This document shows, piece after piece, positions 1-6,521 of a stretch of 9,561 bases of DNA. This DNA comes from DAIPHL01 sp036771375 (GTDB taxonomy: Bacteria > Synergistota > Synergistia > Synergistales > Synergistaceae): positions 1-9,561 of the forward strand of contig DAIPHL010000090.1 in the NCBI GenBank assembly GCA_036771375.1, given 5' to 3'. The translations under genes and the position numbers were made by a program. Within the stretch, counting starts at the first letter, position 1; each line of letters opens with the position of its first letter. The notes under the pieces were generated by a model. It was not told the DNA's origin. It ran no database searches and was given only the letters and a program-made list of their open reading frames with translations.

Positions 1-859
1 GGTCGGCGAGAGCGTCACCGCTCTTTCCATCCTTCGCCTCGTCCAGAAACCGACCGGACGAATCGAGAGCGGCGAGATCATCATGGAGGGGAAAAACCTG
101 ATCACCCTGTCGGAGAAGGAGATGCGGAGCATTCGAGGCAACCGGATCTCGATGATCTTCCAGGAGCCGATGACGAGCCTGAACCCGGTCTATACGATCT
201 GCAACCAGATCTCCGAACCGCTCGTCCTGCACCAGGGAATGAGCGCCCGCGAAGCGAGGAAACGCTCCGTCGAGATGCTCGACATCGTGGGAATACCGAA
301 CGCGAAGTCCAGGATCGACGAGTTCCCACATCAGTTCTCCGGCGGACAGCGTCAGCGCATCATGATCGCCATGGCCCTCGCCTGCGAACCCTCCCTTCTC
401 ATCGCGGACGAACCGACCACGGCGCTCGATGTGACGGTACAGGCCCAGATCCTGGATCTCATGAACGACCTCAAGACCAAATTCAAATCGTCGGTCATGC
501 TCATCACCCACTCCCTCGGCGTCGTCGCCGAAACGGCCCAACGCGTCGTGGTCATGTACGCGGCAAAGGTGGTGGAGGAAGCTCCGGTGACTCCGATCTT
601 CAGGAATCCACTGCACCCGTACACCAGAGGGCTGCTCTCCTCCATTCCCAGGATGGACGAGAGCACGGACAGGCTCTCCGTGATCCCGGGAATCGTCCCC
701 AGCCCCCTCGCCTTCCCAAGTGGCTGCCGATTCCACAACCGCTGCGAGGAGCGCATCTCGAAGTGCTGCGAAGAGGAACCTCCGTTCTTCGAGGCCGGGG
801 AAAAACACAAGGTGCGTTGTTGGCTTTACGAAAACAAAGGAGCGCTTCTCCATGACTGA
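1..859 (+). CDS. Peptide ABC transporter ATP-binding protein, DppD/OppD-like (5' truncated)
   Basis: Cytoplasmic ATPase of a dipeptide/oligopeptide importer. The gene enters from the left edge; the reading frame starts at base 2 and gives 285 residues. Visible in order: a degraded P-loop (see below), Q-loop MIFQEPMTSLNP (Gln codon 161-163), signature FSGGQRQR (from 335), Walker B LLIADEPTTALD (395-430), H-loop His at 509-511 (ITHSLGVV; families usually have ITHDLGVV), and the C-terminal oligopeptide-transporter extension with NPLHPYTRGL. That extension carries a C-x5-C-x6-C-x17-C cysteine set (725-820), the pattern associated with a [4Fe-4S] cluster in Dpp/Opp ATPases. Oddity: at bases 2-25 the sequence reads VGESVTAL where the family has GESGxGKS followed by VTAL, so about five residues including the ATP-binding Lys are absent without a frameshift. 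It overlaps the next ATPase gene by 8 bp. The transporter family is clear; peptide specificity is unknown. Confidence 0.93.
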   Translation, partial: VGESVTALSILRLVQKPTGRIESGEIIMEGKNLITLSEKEMRSIRGNRISMIFQEPMTSLNPVYTICNQISEPLVLHQGMSAREARKRSVEMLDIVGIPNAKSRIDEFPHQFSGGQRQRIMIAMALACEPSLLIADEPTTALDVTVQAQILDLMNDLKTKFKSSVMLITHSLGVVAETAQRVVVMYAAKVVEEAPVTPIFRNPLHPYTRGLLSSIPRMDESTDRLSVIPGIVPSPLAFPSGCRFHNRCEERISKCCEEEPPFFEAGEKHKVRCWLYENKGALLHD

Positions 860-1835
860 ACGGGACCGTACCAAATACATTGAAGTGAGCAATTTGAAGC
901 AATACTATCCCATCCGGCGGGGGATCCTGAAGCGCGTCGTCGGACACGTCAAGGCGGTGAACGACGTGTCGTTCGAGATCGAAAGAGGAGAGACCCTGGG
1001 CCTGGTCGGAGAATCCGGCTGCGGCAAGACCACGGTGGGGCGCACGATTCTGCACCTGATCAAACCGACCGGAGGAAGCGTCCGCTTCATGGGAGAGGAC
1101 GTGGGAGAAATGCAGGCACGGGACAACGCGTCGCTCCGGGGGAAAATGCAGATCATCTTCCAGGACCCTTACGGAAGCCTGAACCCGAGGATGAACGTCG
1201 CCGACATCATCGGAGAGGCACCGCTCTTTCACGGCCTCGTCTTAAAATCCGACCTCACGGAATACGTCTGTGACATCATGCAAAAGGTCGGATTACGTCC
1301 GGAAAGCCGGAGGCGTTACCCCCATGAATTCTCCGGAGGACAGCGCCAGCGCATCGGCATCGCGCGGGTTCTCGCCATGAAACCCGAGTTCGTGGTCTGT
1401 GACGAGCCCGTCTCGGCTCTGGACGTCTCCATACAGAGCCAGGTCCTCAATCTGCTGACGGACCTTCGGGAAGAGTTCGGGCTGACCTACCTCTTCATCT
1501 CACACGACCTCTCCGTGGTCAAGCACATCTCCGACCGGGTGGCCGTTCTATATCTCGGCAAAATGGTGGAACTCGCCACAAAAGAGGAATTTTTCAAAAA
1601 CCCGATGCACCCGTACTCCCAGGCGCTGATCTCCGCGATCCCGGTTCCGGATCCCGGCGCTTCGCGTGGCAGGATCATTTTGGAAGGGGACGTTCCATCT
1701 CCGATCAATCCGCCCGAAGGATGCATATTCTCCACTCGATGTCCGAAGGCGTTCGATCGATGCCACTCGGAAGAACCTCCGCTAGAGGCCTCCGCGGGGC
1801 ACGGCGAACACCGCGTCGCCTGTTTCCTGTGTTGA
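852..1835 (+). CDS. Peptide ABC transporter ATP-binding protein, DppF/OppF-like
   Basis: Second ATPase of the same importer, 327 residues, a usual length for the family. Start chosen at ATG 852, inside the previous gene's end (ATGACTGA overlap), because AAAGGAG at 836-842 lies 9 bp upstream; the frame is open further upstream but that stretch only shadows the first gene. Motifs in order: Walker A GESGCGKT (53-60), Q-loop IIFQDPYGSLNP (Gln104), signature FSGGQRQR (160-167), Walker B VVCDEPVSALD (181-191), H-loop His218 (ISHDLSVV), then the oligopeptide C-terminal domain with NPMHPYSQAL and cysteines 291, 297, 304 and 324 in C-x5-C-x6-C spacing. All ATPase motifs are intact, unlike the partner gene. 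In Dpp/Opp systems the two ATPases form a heterodimer under the two permeases, which presumably lie to the left of the window. Confidence 0.95.
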   Translation: MTERDRTKYIEVSNLKQYYPIRRGILKRVVGHVKAVNDVSFEIERGETLGLVGESGCGKTTVGRTILHLIKPTGGSVRFMGEDVGEMQARDNASLRGKMQIIFQDPYGSLNPRMNVADIIGEAPLFHGLVLKSDLTEYVCDIMQKVGLRPESRRRYPHEFSGGQRQRIGIARVLAMKPEFVVCDEPVSALDVSIQSQVLNLLTDLREEFGLTYLFISHDLSVVKHISDRVAVLYLGKMVELATKEEFFKNPMHPYSQALISAIPVPDPGASRGRIILEGDVPSPINPPEGCIFSTRCPKAFDRCHSEEPPLEASAGHGEHRVACFLC

Positions 1836-1898
1836 AGGAAGCGAAACCCATCCGCCTCCAAGGGACAGGAATCGGCTGAAGAACGAGAGACTCCGGGC

Positions 1899-3077
1899 AT
1901 GATTCGTGAGCAAACCGCAAAAAAAACAGTCTATGTGCTTACCGTCGTTTTATCGATCTTCTTCCTCGTCGTCGGCAACCGTTGGGCGACGAGGAACCTG
2001 GTCGTTTTCAGCGGCGACGGAACACATGGCATCACTGCCAGAGTGGACAAGTTGCTGAGCTATTACGCGACAGAACCGGACCCCAAAGCAACCGAGCCCG
2101 TCGAGACGCTGCGCGTCACATTCGAGGCAACCGTGACCAGAGGGGAACACAAGGGCAGAAAGGTCATCGGGGTACAGACCGCCGACTCCTACACACCTTC
2201 GAGAATCCGAAGGGTCAGGACGAACGACGCGGTTTTATTGGCGGAGATGGAAGAGATCGATCCAGACAAGCCCGAGCGTTGGGTCTTGCAGGAGTTCATT
2301 CGGACCGACAGCCTCGCGGCCCTGTTCTTTCTCTTCGTGGCGCTACTCGTGCTCTTCGGGCGCAGGAAAGGCGTCAGCACCCTTCTCTCCCTCTTCTTCA
2401 CGTGCCTTGCGATCTTCGGTGTCTTCGTCCCCTCCGTTCTCTCCGGGAACAACATCTACCTCTCCAGCTCGGTCGTATGCACCTTCATCATCGTCATGAC
2501 GCTGCTTTTGGTCAACGGGCCCAATCCCAAGAGTTTCGCGGCGGGCATGGGCTGCCTCGGCGGGGTCGCCGTCAGCGGCGCGCTTGTCCTCGTATCGGGC
2601 CATTTTCTGGAGTTGACCGGCGTTGTGGACGAACAATCCGTCTTTCTGCTTTATCTGAATTCCCACAACCCCATCGACCTCCAGGCGATCGTCTTCTCGT
2701 CCATCATCATCGGCGCGCTCGGGGCGGCGCTCGACGTATCGGTGTCGATCGCTTCCGCACTGAGCGAGATCGACGAGACGACAGAACGGCGCAGTTTCAG
2801 GGAGCTGCTGCATTCGGGCATGAACATCGGACGGGACATCATGGGGACGATGGCAAACACCCTGATCCTCGCCTACATCGGCGGCTCGCTCTCCCTGGTC
2901 CTCCTTCTGATCACAAGCAGCACATCCCTCATGGACCTCATGAACCGGGAGATCATCGTCGTCGAGATCCTGCAAATCCTTGTCGGAAGCATCGGTCTTC
3001 TCTGCACGATTCCGTTGACCTCCCTGCTTTCGGCGTTCGTGTACATCAGAAGAAAAACCCCTCCGACTCAATTATGA
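1899..3077 (+). CDS. YibE/F family integral membrane protein
   Basis: 392-residue membrane protein of the YibE/F family; its biochemical function is not established. One N-terminal membrane segment (about 11-28) is followed by a soluble, probably extracytoplasmic domain (about 30-133), then roughly seven hydrophobic segments from 137 to 383. Family-typical stretches are GALGAALDVSVSIASALSEI (272-291) and GRDIMGTMANTLILAYIGG (311-329), with a short basic tail. Start at ATG 1899 with a weak GAGAG (1885-1889) 9 bp upstream. It follows the ABC genes by 63 bp on the same strand with no terminator seen between, so it may be cotranscribed, but a link to peptide uptake is not shown. No strong terminator follows; only a weak 5-bp dyad (3073-3077 with 3085-3089) overlaps the stop codon. 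Confidence 0.88.
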   Translation: MIREQTAKKTVYVLTVVLSIFFLVVGNRWATRNLVVFSGDGTHGITARVDKLLSYYATEPDPKATEPVETLRVTFEATVTRGEHKGRKVIGVQTADSYTPSRIRRVRTNDAVLLAEMEEIDPDKPERWVLQEFIRTDSLAALFFLFVALLVLFGRRKGVSTLLSLFFTCLAIFGVFVPSVLSGNNIYLSSSVVCTFIIVMTLLLVNGPNPKSFAAGMGCLGGVAVSGALVLVSGHFLELTGVVDEQSVFLLYLNSHNPIDLQAIVFSSIIIGALGAALDVSVSIASALSEIDETTERRSFRELLHSGMNIGRDIMGTMANTLILAYIGGSLSLVLLLITSSTSLMDLMNREIIVVEILQILVGSIGLLCTIPLTSLLSAFVYIRRKTPPTQL

Positions 3078-3206
3078 GTAAAATTCATATTTAAATAAGT
3101 ATTTTGCCGTTTTTCTTTCCTCCTCCAAAGAGCTATACTTCCATGTATCGCAAACGTATCAAAATCCATATATACAATCCTTCAAACCGAAATGAGGCGA
3201 TGAAGA
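3078..3206 (+). promoter_or_regulatory. AT-rich intergenic region, probable promoter of the oxidoreductase operon
   Basis: 129 bp between the YibE/F gene and the small [2Fe-2S] gene, much richer in A and T than the coding sequence. Candidate -10 boxes are TATACT (3134-3139) and TACAAT (3173-3178), but neither has a convincing -35 at 16-18 bp, so an activator-dependent promoter is possible. GATC-free direct repeats GTATC occur at 3145-3149 and 3156-3160, 11 bp apart, so on the same DNA face, between the two candidate boxes. The only ribosome-binding site is GAGG (3194-3197) for the GTG start at 3207. Exact promoter position is uncertain. Confidence 0.35.
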
Positions 3207-3494
3207 GTGAGCACCAAGGAGGAAATCGTCGTATGTCGTTGCGAAGAGGTCTCTCTGGAGGAGATCCGGAAATGGATCGCCATGGGGTATCAAACCTTCG
3301 ACGAGCTCAAGCGCGTTCTGAGGGTCGGCATGGGACCGTGTCAGGGACGCGGATGCCGTGACATCATCCTCAGAGAGATCTCGAAGGCGACGGGGAAACC
3401 CATGGACAGCATCTCCCAGGGAGTGATACGCCCCCCGGTGAAACCGATCAAACTGGGACTTTGTGCTTGGGGCGAGGAGGCTGGTTCGAAATGA
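3207..3494 (+). CDS. Small BFD-like [2Fe-2S]-binding protein
   Basis: 95-residue protein with a bacterioferritin-associated-ferredoxin-type [2Fe-2S] domain. Four likely cluster ligands are visible: Cys10 and Cys12 (VVCRCEEV), then Cys45 and Cys50 (GPCQGRGC), a C-x-C-x32-C-x4-C arrangement. In the family such domains carry electrons in multi-subunit amino/imino-acid dehydrogenases (HcnABC-, octopine/nopaline oxidase- and archaeal proline dehydrogenase-type complexes), either as small subunits or fused to a larger one. Start is GTG 3207, with GAGG at 3194-3197 upstream and no better in-frame start before the first cysteines. The stop overlaps the next start (ATGA, 3491-3494), implying translational coupling and a complex with the FAD protein. 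The tail after residue 60 has no recognised motif. Confidence 0.88.
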   Translation: MSTKEEIVVCRCEEVSLEEIRKWIAMGYQTFDELKRVLRVGMGPCQGRGCRDIILREISKATGKPMDSISQGVIRPPVKPIKLGLCAWGEEAGSK

Positions 3495-4639
3495 CACAGA
3501 GCAAGACCGCTGATGTGATCATCGTCGGAGGCGGCGTACACGGCGCCTCGGCCGCGTGGCACCTCGCAAAAGAGGGAGTCAAGGTCGTTCTGTTCGAGGC
3601 GCAGTATCTCTCCGCCGGCGGATCCGGACGCTCGGCGGCCGGTCTGCGCCAGCACTTCGGCACGGAGGTGAACTGCCGGCTCGCCAAATACAATCTGGAG
3701 TGCTTCCCCACCCTGGCCGAGGACCTCGGCGGGGAGTTCGACCTCGAGTTCACCCAGTGGGGTTACCTCTGGGTCGCCTACACCGACACCTGTCTGGAGC
3801 AGTTGGGCAAGAACGTCTCGCTTCAGCAGAGCCTCGACATCCCCTCCGAGATGCTGAGCGCCGAGGAGATCAAGAGGCGCTGGCCGTATCTCAACACCGA
3901 TCGCATGAAGGGAGCCGCCTTCTGCGCGAAGGACGGGCACATCAACCCGCACACGCTGACCATCGCATATGGACACGCCGCCGAAAAACTTGGCGCGACG
4001 GTCAAGACCTTCACCCCGGTCGAGAAACTGCTCGCGGAGAAGGGGAAAATAACGGGCGTACAGGCAGCCGGAGAGGTCTGGTCGGCGCCGAAGGTTCTTT
4101 TGACCGCAGGACCGTGGTCCACCCCCCTGGCGGCGACGGTGGGCGTGGAATTGCCGGTCACGCCGGAGAGACACAACATTCTCGTGACGGAACCGGTCGA
4201 GACGTTCGACTGTCCGATGGTCCTCTGCATGGACGACGGGGCGTATTTCAAGCAGCTTCCGAACGGCACGTTCTTCCTCGGCCGGGACGACCCGGACGAG
4301 CCGAAGACGATGGAGGCGGGAAACAGCGCCAAATTCCTCGAGGGCGTTACGAAGAGCGTTTTGACCCGCATCCCTGCCTTGGCCGGCGTACGCATCGTAC
4401 GCCAGTGGTCCGGGCCCTACGATGTCACCCCCGACCACCAGGCGATCATCGACAGGACTCCCGTCGAGGGATTGTTGGTCAACTGCGGATGGAGCGGGCA
4501 CGGACTTCAGTTCGGTCCGAGCGGAGGACGCCTCGCCAAGGAAATGGTCTTCGGAGAAAAGCCCTTTATCGATATTCGCAACTTCCGCCTGAGCCGTTTC
4601 GCGGAGGGAGATCTGTTCCTGGAACCGGCCTTTATCTAA
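3491..4639 (+). CDS. FAD-dependent amino/imino-acid oxidoreductase (DAO/DadA/sarcosine oxidase-like)
   Basis: 382-residue flavoprotein of the D-amino-acid oxidase fold family. It has an N-terminal dinucleotide-binding motif VIIVGGGVHGASAA (9-22), then an acidic strand end VVLFEA (32-37) and GGSGRSAAGLRQHFG (43-57), typical of glycine/sarcosine/proline-oxidising members. The C-terminal FAD-contact segment NCGWSGHGLQFGPSGGRLAK also fits. Start set at ATG 3491: GAGGAGG at 3474-3480 lies 10 bp upstream, and the start overlaps the previous stop as ATGA. An in-frame upstream ATG at 3461 lies inside the preceding gene and lacks this support. It likely oxidises a secondary or alpha-amino acid and passes electrons to the upstream [2Fe-2S] protein. 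The NAD(P)-type flavoprotein subunit seen in HcnABC-like complexes is not in the window. Substrate unknown; proline, sarcosine/glycine and D-amino acids are all possible. Confidence 0.9.
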   Translation: MTQSKTADVIIVGGGVHGASAAWHLAKEGVKVVLFEAQYLSAGGSGRSAAGLRQHFGTEVNCRLAKYNLECFPTLAEDLGGEFDLEFTQWGYLWVAYTDTCLEQLGKNVSLQQSLDIPSEMLSAEEIKRRWPYLNTDRMKGAAFCAKDGHINPHTLTIAYGHAAEKLGATVKTFTPVEKLLAEKGKITGVQAAGEVWSAPKVLLTAGPWSTPLAATVGVELPVTPERHNILVTEPVETFDCPMVLCMDDGAYFKQLPNGTFFLGRDDPDEPKTMEAGNSAKFLEGVTKSVLTRIPALAGVRIVRQWSGPYDVTPDHQAIIDRTPVEGLLVNCGWSGHGLQFGPSGGRLAKEMVFGEKPFIDIRNFRLSRFAEGDLFLEPAFI

Positions 4640-4670
4640 AATCGTATACGCCGGAGGGAGGCAAGACCTC

Positions 4671-5570
4671 TTGCAGGAAAGACGATTGGAGGTTTTTCTG
4701 GCGGTCGCCATGTCGAGGACCTTCGGCAAGGCGGCCGATATGCTCAACGTGACGCCGTCGAGCGTCAGCCGCGAGCTGAAAAACCTCGAGGAAGAGCTTG
4801 GTATGCTGCTCGTAGACAGGCAAAAGGGAGTCAAGGCCGTAAAGTTGACACCGGCGGGCGAGTCCCTTTTGCCTCTTGTGTTCAAATGGCAGGAGGCCAA
4901 AAAAGAGCTGGCAAGCCTCTGCCGAGGACAATCCGCGTTTTTTCTCTCTCTCGCCGGATGCGAGGTGGCGAACAATCACCTTCTTTCCGAGCTCTTCGTG
5001 AAACTTCTGGGGCACAACCCGCCCGTTCATCTCAGAATCGAGACCAATCCGACGGACATGCTGTACGAGAAAGTGGAGTCCAGAGAAGTCGATGCCGCAT
5101 TCGTCGTTCATCAGGAACCATCTCGATTCGTCAAAATTGATCCCCTGTACAAAGACACGATGAAGGTCGTCATGTACGGAGGCGACAGAGGCAAGTTCGA
5201 GATCGAAGGAAACCTCGTCGACCCCGAGGACCTGGACCCGGCCCACGAACTCTACATCGAGTGGTCCACCGAATTTCGACTCTGGCACAACAAGATCTGG
5301 AACCCGACGATCAGCATCCCGGCACAACTGCTCTCTCCTCATCTGGTGCCCAAGCTGATGACGACACCGGGACAGTGGGTCATCCTTCCGTGTTGTGCCC
5401 TGCATCACTTCGAGCAGTACGGAAAGAAAGTCCGCTGGTACGACATGACGACCCGGCCGCCGTTTCTGACCTTCTACAAACTCACCCACAGAAATCCAAA
5501 GATGAGTGCGCTGAAGGGGTTGGAAATTCTCGAAAAGGTACTGGACGAGATGAATATTCGCAACATATGA
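4671..5570 (+). CDS. LysR-family transcriptional regulator
   Basis: 299-residue LysR-type regulator. The N-terminal winged helix-turn-helix is clear at about 1-65: RLEVFLAVAMSRTFGKAADM, then NVTPSSVSRELKNLEEELG and LTPAGESLLP. The rest is the usual effector-binding half. Start is TTG 4671: GGAGGGAG at 4653-4660 lies 10 bp upstream and the HTH begins at once, so no residues are missing. It starts 31 bp after the FAD oxidoreductase stop on the same strand and is followed by an intrinsic terminator, so it is probably the last gene of that operon. Most LysR regulators sit divergent from their targets; here it is downstream of one likely target and upstream of another (the racemase). The wing region LVDRQKGVKAVKLTPAG appears slightly longer than usual. 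The effector cannot be read from sequence. Confidence 0.92.
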   Translation: MQERRLEVFLAVAMSRTFGKAADMLNVTPSSVSRELKNLEEELGMLLVDRQKGVKAVKLTPAGESLLPLVFKWQEAKKELASLCRGQSAFFLSLAGCEVANNHLLSELFVKLLGHNPPVHLRIETNPTDMLYEKVESREVDAAFVVHQEPSRFVKIDPLYKDTMKVVMYGGDRGKFEIEGNLVDPEDLDPAHELYIEWSTEFRLWHNKIWNPTISIPAQLLSPHLVPKLMTTPGQWVILPCCALHHFEQYGKKVRWYDMTTRPPFLTFYKLTHRNPKMSALKGLEILEKVLDEMNIRNI

Positions 5571-5609
5571 AAGAATAATGAAGCACGAATCGAGGCAGGC
5601 GACGAAAAA

Positions 5610-5655
5610 CCTTTCCCCTCCAGTTGGGAGATGGCAGGAGAAAGGGCTCTTTTTT
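5610..5655 (+). terminator. Rho-independent terminator after the LysR gene
   Basis: Stem CCTTTCCCC (5610-5618) pairs with GGAGAAAGG (5637-5645), 8 of 9 positions, enclosing an 18 nt loop, followed by GCTC and a run of six T (5650-5655). A small alternative hairpin, CTCC (5618-5621) with GGAG (5627-5630), competes with the inner part of the main stem. It lies 40 bp after the LysR stop and separates that operon from the racemase gene. Confidence 0.65.
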
Positions 5656-5659
5656 ACTG

Positions 5660-5675
5660 TTGTTTCTTCTAACAA
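5660..5675. promoter_or_regulatory. Dyad TTGTT-N6-AACAA upstream of the racemase gene
   Basis: Perfect 5-bp inverted repeat with a 6-bp centre, 18 bp before the racemase start and directly after the terminator T-run. The size and symmetry suit a dimeric regulator; the adjacent LysR protein is a candidate, though the spacing does not give a standard T-N11-A LysR box. AACAAT (5671-5676) could serve as a weak -10, but no -35 stands out. Confidence 0.3.
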
Positions 5676-5693
5676 TCATTGGGGGTGTGCAGG

Positions 5694-6434
5694 ATGACTG
5701 TGTATAGAATCAAAAGCAAGTCGCGCTCATGGGACGGCGAAGCGATCGGCATTCTGATACTTGACGCCGCCTATCCGTGCATTCCAGGCAACGTCGGAAA
5801 TGCCACGACCTTTGATTTCCCGGTGCGATACAAAGAGGTGAAGGGCTCTTCCATCGATCTTTTACTGAAAGAGAGAGACCCCAGCCTTCTGGAGCCCTTC
5901 ATCCAGGGAGCCAAAGAGCTCGAAGCCGAGGGCGTGAGGGCGATCACGGGCGCTTGCGGTTTCATGGCGCTCTTTCAAAGACAGATCTCCGCGGCGGTCG
6001 ACGTTCCGGTGTTCATGTCCAGCCTGTTGCAGGTTCCCTTCATCTGGCAGACGCTGAAACACGATCAGAAAATCGGTCTGATCAGCGCCAACGCCTCCTG
6101 CCTCACCCAGGAACATTTCATCAGCGTCGGCATATCCAAGGAGATACCGCTCGTCATACGGGGGATGGAGGACCAGGAGGAGTTTCGATCCTCCGTCCTC
6201 GAGGAAAAGGGAACCCTCGACTCCGACAAGGTGGAACGGGAGGTCACGGAGGTCGCCACGAAGATGGTCGCCGACGAACCGGCTGTCGCGGCGATCGTGC
6301 TGGAATGCAGCGACCCGCCGCCCTACGCGCGCGCCGTTCAGCTTGCGACAGGTCGGCCTGTGTTCGACTTCATCACGATGATACGGCACGTTCAGAGCGC
6401 ACTGGTCCCGCGCGTCTACGACGGGTATATGTAA
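5694..6434 (+). CDS. Aspartate/glutamate/hydantoin racemase family protein
   Basis: 246-residue protein of the Asp/Glu racemase superfamily, cofactor-independent enzymes that use a pair of cysteines for acid-base catalysis. The two expected cysteines are present: Cys88 in ITGACGFMALF and Cys205 in IVLECSDPPPYA, in the two symmetric half-domains; SANASCLTQEHF (131-142) lies between. Start chosen at ATG 5694, with GGGGGTG (5681-5687) just upstream; an in-frame TTG at 5679 would add five residues but has no ribosome-binding site. The gene stands alone between two terminators. It may interconvert amino acid enantiomers or act on a related substrate such as a hydantoin or maleate-like acid. The neighbouring FAD oxidoreductase makes an amino acid likely. 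Family certain, substrate unknown. Confidence 0.87.
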   Translation: MTVYRIKSKSRSWDGEAIGILILDAAYPCIPGNVGNATTFDFPVRYKEVKGSSIDLLLKERDPSLLEPFIQGAKELEAEGVRAITGACGFMALFQRQISAAVDVPVFMSSLLQVPFIWQTLKHDQKIGLISANASCLTQEHFISVGISKEIPLVIRGMEDQEEFRSSVLEEKGTLDSDKVEREVTEVATKMVADEPAVAAIVLECSDPPPYARAVQLATGRPVFDFITMIRHVQSALVPRVYDGYM

Positions 6435-6458
6435 ACTCGGGCTCCCGCCGTTGAAGAA

Positions 6459-6496
6459 AGACGGGCGGTTCTTCCTTTGGAAAGAACCGCCCGTCT
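6459..6496. terminator. Bidirectional terminator between convergent racemase and symporter genes
   Basis: Perfect 15 bp stem (6459-6473 with 6482-6496, GGGCGGTTCTT core) around an 8 nt loop CCTTTGGA that could itself close further. It lies 25 bp after the racemase stop and 26 bp past the symporter stop on the other strand. Flanks are T-rich in both reading directions: TGCCTTTC rightward, CTTTCTTC leftward. There is no long uninterrupted T-run on either side, so efficiency is uncertain, but stem strength and position fit a shared terminator. Confidence 0.8.
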
Positions 6497-6521
6497 GCCT
6501 TTCGTCGTGTACGGTCGATAC

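Noticed and set aside
720..851. Upstream extension of the second ABC ATPase to 720
   Set aside because: The extra 44 residues only shadow the first ATPase gene; AAAGGAG at 836-842 fits ATG 852.
1836..1898. Possible terminator or small gene between the ABC ATPase and YibE/F genes
   Set aside because: No stable hairpin with a T-run and no short frame with a ribosome-binding site was seen in the 63 bp.
3341..4975. Long open frame on the minus strand opposite the FAD oxidoreductase and LysR genes
   Set aside because: It lies antisense to two genes with clear family motifs, shows no recognisable domain, and is the kind of open shadow frame expected in GC-rich coding DNA. The same applies to 4632-5675 minus, 1982-3094 plus, 3556-4752 plus and 7246-8121 minus.
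5679..5693. Racemase start at TTG 5679
   Set aside because: No ribosome-binding site precedes it, whereas ATG 5694 has GGGGGTG just upstream.
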